Program-made: the position numbers and the translations under genes
Shown: piece after piece, positions 14,601-26,600 of the stretch
Numbering within the stretch: the stretch's first letter is position 1
Layout of the letters: the number at the start of each line of letters is the position of its first letter
From: Diplonema papillatum
Lineage: Eukaryota > Euglenozoa > Diplonemea > Diplonemida > Diplonemidae
Assembly (NCBI GenBank): GCA_030068145.1
Contig: JAPJBO010000194.1
Span: 234,287 to 298,286, forward strand
DNA length: 64,000 bases
Direction: 5' to 3'
Notes under the pieces: generated by a model
Databases searched by the model: none
What the model saw: the letters and a program-made list of their open reading frames with translations, nothing else
Told to the model about the DNA's origin: nothing

Positions 14601-17600
14601 TTGTTTCCGTCGTCAAGAAGCCGAAGCGGAAGAAGCACCCCGACTCCGCGTCGAGTGTGCACAGCGAGCGCCGCGTCACCATTGCGCAGGGGGAAGACGA
14701 TGCTGAGGTGTGTCTCGACAGTCTTTGTTTCTGCGCAGATCTGCACGCAACGAGCCCTTTTCGGATGCATTCTGAGTGTTTGTTGAAGCCCTTAGGAGAT
14801 TCACGTAAACATAGCTGTACTCGCTCCTTTTGGACTCGTATGAAAACAAGGGATCAGTGGATTTGGAAGTTTCTGTTCGCCAAAGCTAGTCATGGCCCGA
14901 CGCATGTGCCCTGGGCAACTCGAGACAATGTTCCGGCTTAGTGGCGTACAACCAAATCATCCGGTTGTAGCATCACGGCACCGTCCGATCGAACAATTCG
15001 TAGAGGGGAAGACCTGTAACCCGGGGCTTCGGCAGTGCTTATTATTTTGTATAAGCACCTGCTGTAGGAAATACTTGAGGAGGCTGCCAGCTGCAAAAGA
15101 TCAAAGGATCAAATGTGATGTCCACACGAAACACAAGTGAATCTGGGTTCAGTGGCAGGCGTAAGCGTTCAACAAAAAATTATTCAGCTTTAAAGCAAGG
15201 GTGGGCTCTGACAGAGCTTCAACCACGTTACACACACGCACAGGAAACGGAGTTCGAGGAAGAAGAAGAGGAAGGGCAGCTGAACTCGTACCAGTTTCCG
15301 GACTTGTTGCCGGAGTTGGAAGTCAGCCATCGGGGTTTACAAGGGCCCCCTACTCTTTTTGAGCGCCGAAGGGCTTCGAAGACAGGGACTTCAAGCCCTC
15401 TTCCTGTGCCGCCGTCTCCTTTGGCTTCTGCAATTCAACGGTCCAACGCGGTGCTCTCTGCCTCACTCGATAAGTATGCTTGAATTAGACTTCGTCCCTC
15501 TCACCGCAGGGGCATGTGCAGCACTTGAGGATAGCCGGTCAGGCAAGAACACAAGTTTCGTGATGCTCACGAGCCAAAGCCGGAAAGGCAAGAACACAAG
15601 TTTCGTGATGCTCGCGAGCCAAAGCCGCTTAGTGCAGGACGCTTTCCCACCTGTCCACCAGGAGTCTTACCCATGGCGCCCAATTGCGCGAGCACCGGCA
15701 CTAAACCGCTTTCGCCTATAAAACCCGCGAGTCTTCCGTACAGCGCTGAACACATTGACACCTCTAAACTACAGAGCGCCTTCGCCCATCGTGCGCCGCG
15801 GGGAGTCTCAGCAGGACTTGATGAATTCGTATCACCGGTACGCAGTGCTTTTCTTCAAGCGCGTGAGCGCAAGTTCTGGTCACCTGATTGCACACGTGAG
15901 CTCCTTTGGTTCTGTGTTGTGGTTCGGCGAGTGCGTGTGCGCACAAGTTCGTTCTGATAGCACACTCAAATCAAATTGCAAACCTTCCGACTCAAGCAAC
16001 ACCGCAATCCCTCTTTTCGCGTATTCATTCCTTCCCGCCTCCACTCCAACGGTCAACCAGAGATTTTGAAAACCCGGAGTTCCAAGCGAACCTTCGCTTC
16101 CACACTGCACAAGAGATGTTTCATGAAAAACGCGAGCAACCGGGTCTCAAAAGGCATAGAAGGTGCGTGGTGCGCCCAAAAGGACATTCCAGCATTTTTT
16201 CCGACCTTCCCCTCAGACGGCAACACAAAGTCGGCTAGCCGTAGTTAAAGTGTTCAAGTATGCCTACATCCCTCCCACCCACCCGAAAACAACCGAACCT
16301 TTGAAACCACAATCAACGCTACAAATCGCAGAGCGCTCGAACGCACCTCGTCCGGCCGAGCTGGGGGAAGGAGCACCGAGCCGTTGACGCCCGTGCGGCG
16401 GATGGTGTCTGGCGGGGTGCAAACGAGCCTCACGCCCCGGGCGTCGCCGCGGGGCGGCGGGACGCCGCTGCAGCGGGCGCAGTCGGAGCAGGCGCTGAGC
16501 CGGCAGGGCTCGCGGCTGTCGGCGAAGAGCAAGCAGAACGAGTCAATCCAGCCCCGGACGCTGTCGCCGTTCTTCCGAGAGACCTCCACCCGCAGCTTCC
16601 TCAGCAGGCAGTCGTCAGGCATCTCCCAGTCAACCGGACCTGCACAAGAACCTCGCACACTGACGCCTCTACCGAAAGGGGGCGCACGCAAAGCGTTGGC
16701 GAGAGATCTGTCGTCTTCTCGACTCTCAGCCGGCGCGCCGCAGCGTACCCTCTCTCCCCTAACCCGTACAGTCTCGGGTCAGCCTGGGACACCTCAGCAC
16801 CAAATCCGGACGTTGACCCCTTTGGTGAGGAACTATTCAGGCTCGCCCAGGCAGGCGCTCAGTCGTCAAGGCTCTGCGCAATCTCCCCTCGAAGCACACC
16901 GCACCTTGAGTGCGAGGGGGACTCAGTTCGTGGACTCGCCCGTTGCGGCTCGCAAGACGCTGAGCATGGTGGGATCGCCCAGGGCTCAAGAATACCCCGC
17001 GGGGAGAACCCTCAGCAGGCAAGCGTCCAACCATTCGGCGGACTTCTCCGCGGGGTCTCCGGGGATGCAATCGCCGCGGGGGCAGTACCCAACGGGCAGG
17101 ACACTGAGCAGGCAAGGGTCGCGTGGCCAGGAATACCAAGGAGGAGGATCTCCAAGGAGCCAAGATCACTCCCCTCGCTCGCCGAGGGAGCAAAACTACC
17201 TAGCGGGAAGAACCCTGAGCCGGCAAGGGTCCAGGGGCCACGACTACGGCGGCGGGAGAACTTTGAGCAGACAAGGATCCAGCCGCTCTGCGTCGGCGGG
17301 ACCGGCGAGAGCCGAAAGGCCGCTTCGCACTCTGAGCCGGCAAGGGTCGGTGCGGTCGAATTCTGCGAGAGCGCCGCTGGTGCGGACACTGAGTGGGGGT
17401 CCAGGGACTCCTGTGTCTGTATATCAGCAGCCGCAACACCGGACGCTGAGTAGGCAGCATTCGCTGCGCTCTTTCAGAGACGATGACGAGTCGTCGGGCT
17501 CGCCGGTGGTTCGGACGATGAGCGAACTTGCTCAGCCGACGCGTCAGCCCCGGACACTTAGCAGGCAAGGCTCGACGTCTTTTGCGGAGGACCGCCACCT

Positions 17601-20600
17601 GATCATCCCCCTGTACGCGACCCTCAGCGACCGGCACCGATCGCACAGGCTCAGCCGAGCCTCGTCCGCCCGCTCCCTGAGTCCGAAGCGTGTGGCCACG
17701 CAGCAGCACAGAACCCTCAGCCGGCAAGCCTCTTCGCAGTCCATGCACTCCCCCGGGGCACGCCAGCTGAGTCGGCATGGATCCGGCCGCTCGCTGTCGC
17801 CCGGCTACCTGGCCGCGACCCCCAAGCGGTCGGACACGCAGCTGAAGGCGGAAATGCTGCGGACGCTGGGCGGCGACGGGTCTCCCGGCAGCGTCGAGCG
17901 GGAGATCGGCGGCGTCGGCTTCGGCGCGCGGGCATCGCCGCGCGCCGAAGCGCTGTCGCCAGCGGGCCGGAAGCCGGCCGACTGGCGCCCGATCCCGCCG
18001 GGGCTCGAGGGTTACGCGACGTCTTACTTCCTACCGAGGGCTGATTCGCCGCTGCCGACATCCCCGCACAATGTCCTTAACGACTCGGTGGGCGGGAGGT
18101 CGGATGTGGTGTATGGCCTGCCGCCTGTCGTGAGGCAGACCTCGACGAAGGCGGTTTCGCCGCGCACGCCGTTGCGGGGGGGTGAGCAGCGCACGTTCGG
18201 GACGCAGATGACGCGGTCGCTGTCCGCGTCTTCCGTGGCGCGCCGCCTGCACCCGGATTCGCCGGGGAACATGCAGTCCCGCACGTGCTCGCCGATGTCG
18301 CCGTACCTCGAAAGGCAGCAGCAGCAGCAGTCCACCTTCGGCCGGCCGCCGTCGCCGCGCCACGAGCCGAAGCAGCGGGATCCGCTGTCGACGCCGGAGC
18401 CGCTCCGGTTCGACCGCACGTCGTCCGCCCGCTCGGACATATCCACCTTGACCGCGGACCGGTCGACCTCTCGGTATGACGCTGCGCACACGCGAACATT
18501 TTGGACGCGCAATATTCCCGTCTTCTTTTGGTACTACCAGGGGGGGCGATAATTACGACTTCTTTTTAGCATTTGCATGCATGCTAGCATCAACCCTGCA
18601 TAAGAGGCAGGAGTACAGCCTGAGTCCTGTGAAATAGCAAGGAGTTAACCAACATGGCTCGTCGAGGAAATACGAGACACCCTCGCTCTCAACTCGTCGA
18701 GGAAATACGAGACACCCTCGCTCTCAACGGAGTTCGAGCTCTCCGAAAGGTTTTCGGGTCGCCTCACCTTACCCCGTACTCCTAAGGCGGGAGTAGGTCG
18801 TTCCGTCGGTACTTCATTCAGGGTGTTCTACGGATATCCGGAATGCGGCGCAAGCTGCTTGGGGACAACTGGCGTCAAGGTACACGTCGTGGAATGGAGT
18901 ACCCACTCCTGGAATGGCCATTCCAGGAGAGCAATCCCCCGTCGGGTTTTTTTTGTTGAACGCTTACGCCCGCCACTGAACCCAGATTCACCTGTGTTTC
19001 GTGTGGGCTACAGCACATTCCCCTCCTTTGATCTTTTGCAGCTGGCAGCCTCCTCAAGTATTTCCTACAAAGCAGGTGCTTATACAACAAATTGTTCTCA
19101 ACCTGACCATTCACGACTGTCCGCGCCCGTTCAAATGACCGAGCACGATCCGCAAGTCGGGAAACATATCGATGTATCCACTGCGGAACAGCGGTCACCA
19201 AAGCTGGTTCACCAATCGTGGGAGAAATAGGTCTCAGAATCCACATGAGGCATTACCCCCAAAACCCAAACCTGAAACGGTAGCATACCCAGTTTCACTG
19301 GAGTGCCTGTTCCCGGCGAGCTACGAGGGAACGAACCTGTAAGAGTGCCACCGCTACTCTTTCTACAGTGTGGTCTATTCATGATAACCAGCTACCTACC
19401 TCCCCATCTTAAACACGGGGGCACTGTAGACTACCATGTAGTCGCCTTACACGGGAGTACCTCACCCCCGTGTCTAAGATGGATTGGCATTCTCGCCCGT
19501 TATCCATCTTAAATCAAGGGGGTTTGGCTATCCATCTTATGCACGGGAGGGGGGTAGGTACGTATGTGAGCGTCTTTTTACTACCTGATAATTAGGCTTT
19601 TTTCAGAATGTGACCAGCTGGTTCAGACTGGGGGCAGGCCGGGGCCAAGGCACCCCAGAAACTGTATTGTGGGTTCGTATCCACGACAGGGGCTCCTCAG
19701 CGACACCCCGGCGGCCCATTTCTGACATTTTGAGGGTCCGTGCCACCGTTCCAGGGAGGGGTCACAACGGGGCCGACAACGGCGGGCCCAAAGCGGGCCC
19801 TAGAACGGGCCAATATGCACGTAATGGATGCTAAAACGCAATAACCATCCAGGCCCCTCCCCGATCACCCCCCCCCCCACCTTTACACCATCCAGAAAAT
19901 GAAAGTGCTGGCCACCTTGTTGGACGAGTACTAGTATCAAATAACTGTTATTATTCGACCCCCCCCTTTATCACATGCGGAGAGAGAGAGAGTATGTGTG
20001 TGTGTGTTGGAATTCAATTTCGGGTAACCCCTGAAGCGGAGGTTGTCAACATCCTCACGTCACAGCTGGTCGTGGTGGCCACGCTCTGATCTAAACTGCA
20101 GCCTCGTTTGGTTAAGGCTCCCTGCTCCATGTCCCATGTGCTGCTAGTATAAAGGGGGGTGTTACGGGATAGCCGGCAGCCGCTGCTTAACGACAGTGCA
20201 TGCTGATCCGTGCTTTATCTTTAGCCATACTTCAACTCTCTTCGTATATACCAAGCTTTTCTTCACCGCAGGAGACGCTCGCCCCAGGGCAGGCAGGCGA
20301 TCGATATGAGCACGTCACCGCTTGTGCCTCCTTCGCCGGAGGCGCGGGTCGAGCTCTTTGGCTTGCACGGGCCGACGATAACGCTCGAGCGGGAGCAGTC
20401 CGTGCAGCGGGGCGAAATCGCAACGTCGCCGATGGTTTACCCCCGCAAAACAACGGTGCCCGTCTTCTCGATGGACGACGACATGCAGAGCGTGCGCTCG
20501 ATGGGCAGCACGCAGTCTATCCGGTCTGGTCGATCTGGCAAGTCGACGCGCTCCGCGAGAGCGGCAAAGTATGCTTTTTTATGGTAACAAGCTTGCTTGT

Positions 20601-23600
20601 CTATATCAGAAAGTGTCGGATGGCAGCATGATGTGTTAAATCACTCAAAACAGGGTTTACACACGTACGCACATTTCATCGGCTCTACAACCCTCACGGT
20701 GCTCTAGTCATTGGAAAAACAGTGCGATGACTAGTCATTTTACAGGTGAAAATGGCTTACTGATGCACTAGTAAGAATGATTATTGGCACATTGGCCACA
20801 CGGTGCACCCTATCGCGAGGTTGTTATCAGCTCTGTCGGGGTTGGGCTGTCCCCGCTTGGTAGGTGGTTTGTACTGCCCTCACTCCTTGCAATCACTCAG
20901 GTAGGTCCCGGATTCGTGAAGGGCATGGGTGGTGCGGCCCCGTTCCTTGCTGAGCCACTTCAGGACTACCGAGGACTGAACGCTTGCTGTTTCGAAGAAG
21001 GCTTGGTGTAGGAGTACCCTGTCCAAACACTAAACCAAGATTTCCCCCCCCCCCCTCACTCGCTTCGTTCCTGCACACGGCAAGACCTGCCATTTCCACC
21101 AACCAACTTCCTTTCGCTGCAGGTCCCCAGACGAGATCCGCCGAAGAGCCGAGAAAGCAGCCGCCGACATGCTGCGAACGTTGTCGCCCGGCCTGCGGCC
21201 CGCGGAACCGCAGCTGCCCAGGACTCTGTCGTACCGCAGAGAGCCGTCATTCCCCAACCGGACGCTCACGCCAAGGATGAACCCGGCGCACGTGCCCCGC
21301 ACGCTGTCTCCCGGCCTTTCCCCCCGGGACAACGGCATGCAGCGTACGATGTCCGAGCTCATATCCCCGGAGCTCCTCGTCAGATGTATGCACCCGCTTT
21401 TTTTTGTGTAAGCACCTGCTTTGTAGGAAATGCTTGAGGAGACTGCCAGCTGCAAAAGATCAAAGGAGGTAAATGTGCTGTAGCCCACATGAAACACAGG
21501 TAAATCTGGGTTTAGTGGCGGGCGTAAGCGTTCAACAAAAAAAGACCCACTTTGTAGTTGTATTGTTTTCTCCCCCTCTAGTCTCCTTCGAAATGAGCAC
21601 AAGGCAGTCCCTCGAGTATTTCTCTGGGCTACGAAGACTTTCGGACTCCGTCTCCTCCATCACGCGGAAATCGTCAGCGCGATATCGGAAAGCGGAGAGC
21701 CTACCAAATAGTACCCGTAGCTAAATTCGCTAACTTGTTCGGACGAACCCGCATGGGATTTCGAAGCTTTTTAAAATACCCACCAGACAAGCCAGAAGAC
21801 GGAGTGAAAACCGGTGTGCGCGACGGAAAAAGAGGAGTGAAAACCGGTGTGCGCGACGTAAAAAGAGAATAGGCGGATGTCTCAATTCTTCCGGACAAGA
21901 CTAGACGCCAGCGTCAAGTCACGGGAGGCAGTGTCCAGCCTGAACATCAAACGGAGGGTGGCACTCAACAGAAATTGAAACCAACAACGACAGCTCTCTC
22001 TTCAAAAAGCATGGCCGGGTCAGAGGCCAGAACCCCGCGAAATGTGGACCGCAGCATATACGACGACATGCGTCGAAGCTTCGAGGATGAACTGGACGAA
22101 CGGGAGCGGCAGTTGCAAGAGAGCCTGTACGCGTTGGAGGTGCGCGAGAGAGACGTGGTAGAGTATGCGGATCGACTATCGTGCGCGGAAGAGGAATTAG
22201 CCGCCACGGAGGCGCAGCTGGCGGAGATGGAACACCGGTTCAACGAAGCCGAGCACAGGGCCACGCAGGCCGAAGAGCAGCTGGTCGCAGCGGACGACGA
22301 GACCCGGGCCAGGCACGCTGAGATGGAGGAGAAGTGGGCTGAAGTCGCGCAGGTGTGGTTCTTTTCTTGTGTAAGCACCTGCTCTTTTGTAGGAAATACG
22401 TGAGCTGCCAGTTGCGGAATTACAAATGTAAATGCGCTGTAGCCCACACCGACAGTCAGGTAAATCGGGTTTAGTGGTGGGCGTTTTGAGTTGTTTCTCG
22501 CCTCCGTCGGAATAAGGCAGCCCCTCGAGTTTACTCACTAACAAACATGCTGGTTGTGCTTAATGTATTGGGAAAAGGCTAAAAACCGCAGACAGCTTGG
22601 GGTTTTGTGTTAACAATGCATTGTGGATACTAAGAATTAGTAAAGGGGGGGTCGAATAAAACCTGTGTTATTATTCGATTTGTCGAATAATAATAAAAAG
22701 TTCCGAAGCCGAGCGGTAGCAGGATCAAATAGTGGTAGTGTTGTTAGACAACCTGACGTGTGTCAAATAACTGTTATTATTCGACCCCCCCTTTAGTTGA
22801 CAGCGTGATACATGAAACTTGCAGGTGAGTTCCGCTAGCGCGGACAAACTAAAGAAAGAGCCATACAGTATGTTTCGGCGGTGGATCAGAATTTCTACCC
22901 AACCTGACGAACTTTCACTCTAAACCCGCAGGAGAGGGAGGAACTGCTTCGTGGTAAGGAGGCGTTGCACCTTGCTTCGGTCGCGGTTGCGTCAGAAATC
23001 TTCCTTCGCCCCGAAGACATATCCGAAGCCTTGCCCGACGACGCCGTCGTCGCCGCGTTGCACTCTTCTGTCGCCTGCGTGAACGGGCTGCGCAGCTTGA
23101 TCGACCAAGGCACCTCGTCCCTTTCCGCAGCGATGGCCACTGCCACCGACCAGCTTTCCCAAGCACTCGTTGCGCAAAGGAACCGCGTCGAAGTGGCCTG
23201 CGCTGCCGTGCGCAATCTGCAGCAGGGCCTTCTGGACCAGAAGAGAAAACATGCTCAACGCAAAGCGGAATCCGACAAGCAGATCTCATCCCTGCAAAGC
23301 TGCATCGCCGACATGGAAACGGAGCTGGCCGAGGAGCATGAAAAGAACCTGAGTATGCCCAGTTTGTGTGAAGCCCTAATATGCACGGACACATTAGCAT
23401 CTTGCGAGCATTACACGCATGTTCGCGCCTGGCACACGCTTGCACGTTCGCACGTCCCTTTGCCGACGTAAAGACGTACAATCGGTACAACCGGTTGCTG
23501 TGTCTACGAAGGAGCATGCTCAAGTGTATTCTCCCACCCGTCCCTTGGAAAGGGGAGTTCGCACAGTTTCGTATTTGAAAACCCTTGCTCCTCCGGTTGG

Positions 23601-26600
23601 ATATCCTTCCGCGTGATTGGCACACGGAAGAGGGTACCCCGCAGAAGTGCTTCCTCCTGCGAGTCAACGGACCCTCTTTTTCCGTAGCGGGAAGAATTCA
23701 ATTGACCGGCCCCCCTCGCAACCTCGCAAGGACAGGAGCAAGGGGGTCCTGTGATTCTCCACGGGACCCCGACGCTCGCTACGTCGTAATAAAAACCCAA
23801 ACGAAGAATAGTCTCTTCTTCCTCGATCGTCTTCCTCCAACGTCTCATTGTACTAGGCCGGCGCAAAAACCAAAGGGATGGGAAATAAGATTTCACCACT
23901 TCACGAGCGTCTGCCTCGCTGCAAGTTAGCACCTTCTAAGGCAGCTTTCGAAGTCGCTTCACGAAACATGCGTTCGTGCTTTCGCGCCCCGTGAACTGCA
24001 TACACGATCTTCTTGTTAAGCGAGTTCACGTGTTATATAACACGTGACCAACGTGTAAACACGCAACATGTGATCACATAGAACTAGAGGCAGTGTTCTA
24101 CCGAGACATTAACCCCACACTTTTCTCCCTGCTAAAGCTTTCCCCAATACACCCAGGATTGCAAGACGACAAGCTAAAACTCGAATTCGAAGTACAGAAG
24201 CTGTCGACGGAGCTCCGTTCTTTGGACTCCAACTGCGAAAAGCTGAGGAAGGACAACCTGCGCTGCCGGGCCGACTTGTCGGTGTCCTTGGACCAGGTGG
24301 CCGGGCTGGAGCGTGCGACGAGCCAGCTGCGTGTTGAGAAAGAGAAGGTGTGTATTCAATAATACTTTACAGCTACGCAGCCCGGACGCCTGCACGATAT
24401 TGTCCATTTGTAGTTGTATTGTTCCTCCTGCAGCCTCTGTCGACACAAGTTGATGTGTTCAATGGCTCAGAACAAAGGAGACGGGATCGTTGCAAGCAGA
24501 GGCTTCTGGCCGCCGAAGGTTGAGCCGATGTGTGGCGGCGGTGGTGCGGGTAAACTATTCTGAAAGTAAATAATGTTGTCGACAATGAGCAAAGAATATA
24601 CCAAAATCACGCATTTCTTTGAAATACGGGCAATCACTCGCAGGCGGTAGATGAGTCGCTCCAGCGAAGCCAGTACATGGAGAAGCAGAAGGCGGAGTTC
24701 TCGGAGCTGATTAAGAAGGCAGCCCGGGCAGATGAGTGCCTAGCCGGCGGGCTTGACACGAAGCTGAAGATCTTGCACGAGACGCTGACGGCTGGCCTCG
24801 GAGGGCTCAAAGATTACTTCGAGCAATGTGGCTGGTGGGGAACAGAAGCGCTGGGGCTCTCGAAAGTGTTCCTCTCCAGCGTAACCACCTGCACCGGAAG
24901 GTGCGAACAGGTCCGCACCTTTCTCATTTTAGCTATGACCTTGATTGATCGAAGAGAGATCCTCTTTCATTGTGAGTTTGGAAGTTCCCACCGCAGAAGA
25001 CCAACCTGTCTCACGACGCCTAGTACGCGGGCCGTTTTCAAGCCCCGAGACAACTCCCTGGGCGCTGTCCTGTCTGCAGACAGTGCCCCCCTGCTCCCAG
25101 TAATGTTGCGAGCTACGAACAGCCGCCTGACAAACCAGACTCACGCCGCTGTCCTGTCTGCAGACAGTGCCCCCCGCTGTCCTGTCTGCAGACAGTGCCC
25201 CCCTGCTGTCCTGTCTGCAGACAGTACCCCCCTGCTCCCAGTAATGTTGCGAGCTACGAACAGCCGCCTGACAAACCAGACTCACGCCGCTGTCCTGTCT
25301 GCAGACAGTGCCCCCGCCGCTGTCCTGTCTCGGCTCGTGCAGCCCTATGTTGAATTCATGTACGCGATGTCGACTTCCCAAGGTGTAGTCGCATCATTTA
25401 GGTGTTTAATTCAGCTAATCCCGAGCAAAGCCCCGGCAGGAGCGCGGATCTCCACCAAACCGGATCAGTCATTTGTTTCTGTTCAACTCGTTTGGCTGGA
25501 GAGCGCCCTGCCACTGCTCGCCGGGACTGAATACCCGTGTAGCAAAGCATGCAGGGGGGGCATGCCAGGCTGATGCCTGAGGTGCGAGGCGCGGCCCACC
25601 TGAGGGGGGGTCTTCGCACGCCGATCGACGGTGCAGCTGTTCCAGCTGAGATCCGTCCTGTCCAGTACTTGACGTGCAAGCCGTGGATATTCGTGTGGTG
25701 CCTGGCCAGCGCCTTATCATGACGAGACTCGCTTGGCTGAGGTCCGCCGCGCTCGGCGGCAGCTCGCCTGGTTGGGGTCCGCCTGGTCGCTGACGTGCAG
25801 CTCGCTTTGGCTGAGATTCGCCGTGCCACGTGCACGGCGTGCAGCTCGCTTGGTTTGAGATCCGTCTGGCCTCGATGACGTGCAGCTCGCTTTGGCTGAG
25901 ATCCGCCGTGCCACGTGCACGGCGTGCAGCTCGCTTGGTTTGAGATCCGTCTGGCCTCGATGACGTGCAGCTCGCTTTGGCTGAGATCCGCCGTGCCACG
26001 TGCACGGCGTGCAGCTCGCTTGGTTTGAGATCCGTCTGGCCTCGATGACGTGCAGCTCGCTTGGCTGAGATCCGCCGTGCCACGTGCATGGCGTGCAGCT
26101 CGCTTGGTTTGAGATCCGTCTGGCCTCGATGACGTGCAGCTCGCTTTGGCTGAGATCCGCCGTGCCACGTGCACGGCGTGCAGCTCGCTTGGTTTGAGAT
26201 CCGTCTGGCCTCGATGACGTGCAGCTCGCTTGGCTGAGATCCGCCGTGCCACGTGCATGGCGTGCAGCTCGCTTGGTTTGAGATCCGTCTGGCCTCGATG
26301 ACGTGCAGCTCGCTTTGGCTGAGATCCGCCGTGCCACGTGCATGGCGTGCAGCTCGCTTGGTTTGAGATCCGTCTGGCCTCGATGACGTGCAGCTCGCTT
26401 TGGCTGAGATCCGCCGTGCCACGTGCACGGCGTGCAGCTCGCTTGGTTTGAGATCCGTCTGGCCTCGATGACGTGCAGCTCGCTTTGGCTGAGATCCGCC
26501 GTGCCACGTGCATGGCGTGCAGCTCGCTTGGTTTGAGATCCGTCTGGCCTCGATGACGTGCAGCTCGCTTTGGCTGAGATCCGCCGTGCCACGTGCATGG

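Noticed and set aside
15491-15520. Alternative exon 6 after CTCACCGCAG
   Set aside because: Runs into a stop after five codons in the required phase; the acceptor at 15774 gives a clean in-phase exon.
25340-25380. Extra CM1-gene exon reading PYVEFMYAMSTSQ after TCGTGCAG
   Set aside because: Its end phase does not fit the downstream exon, and the direct join 24910 to 32965 is in phase without it.
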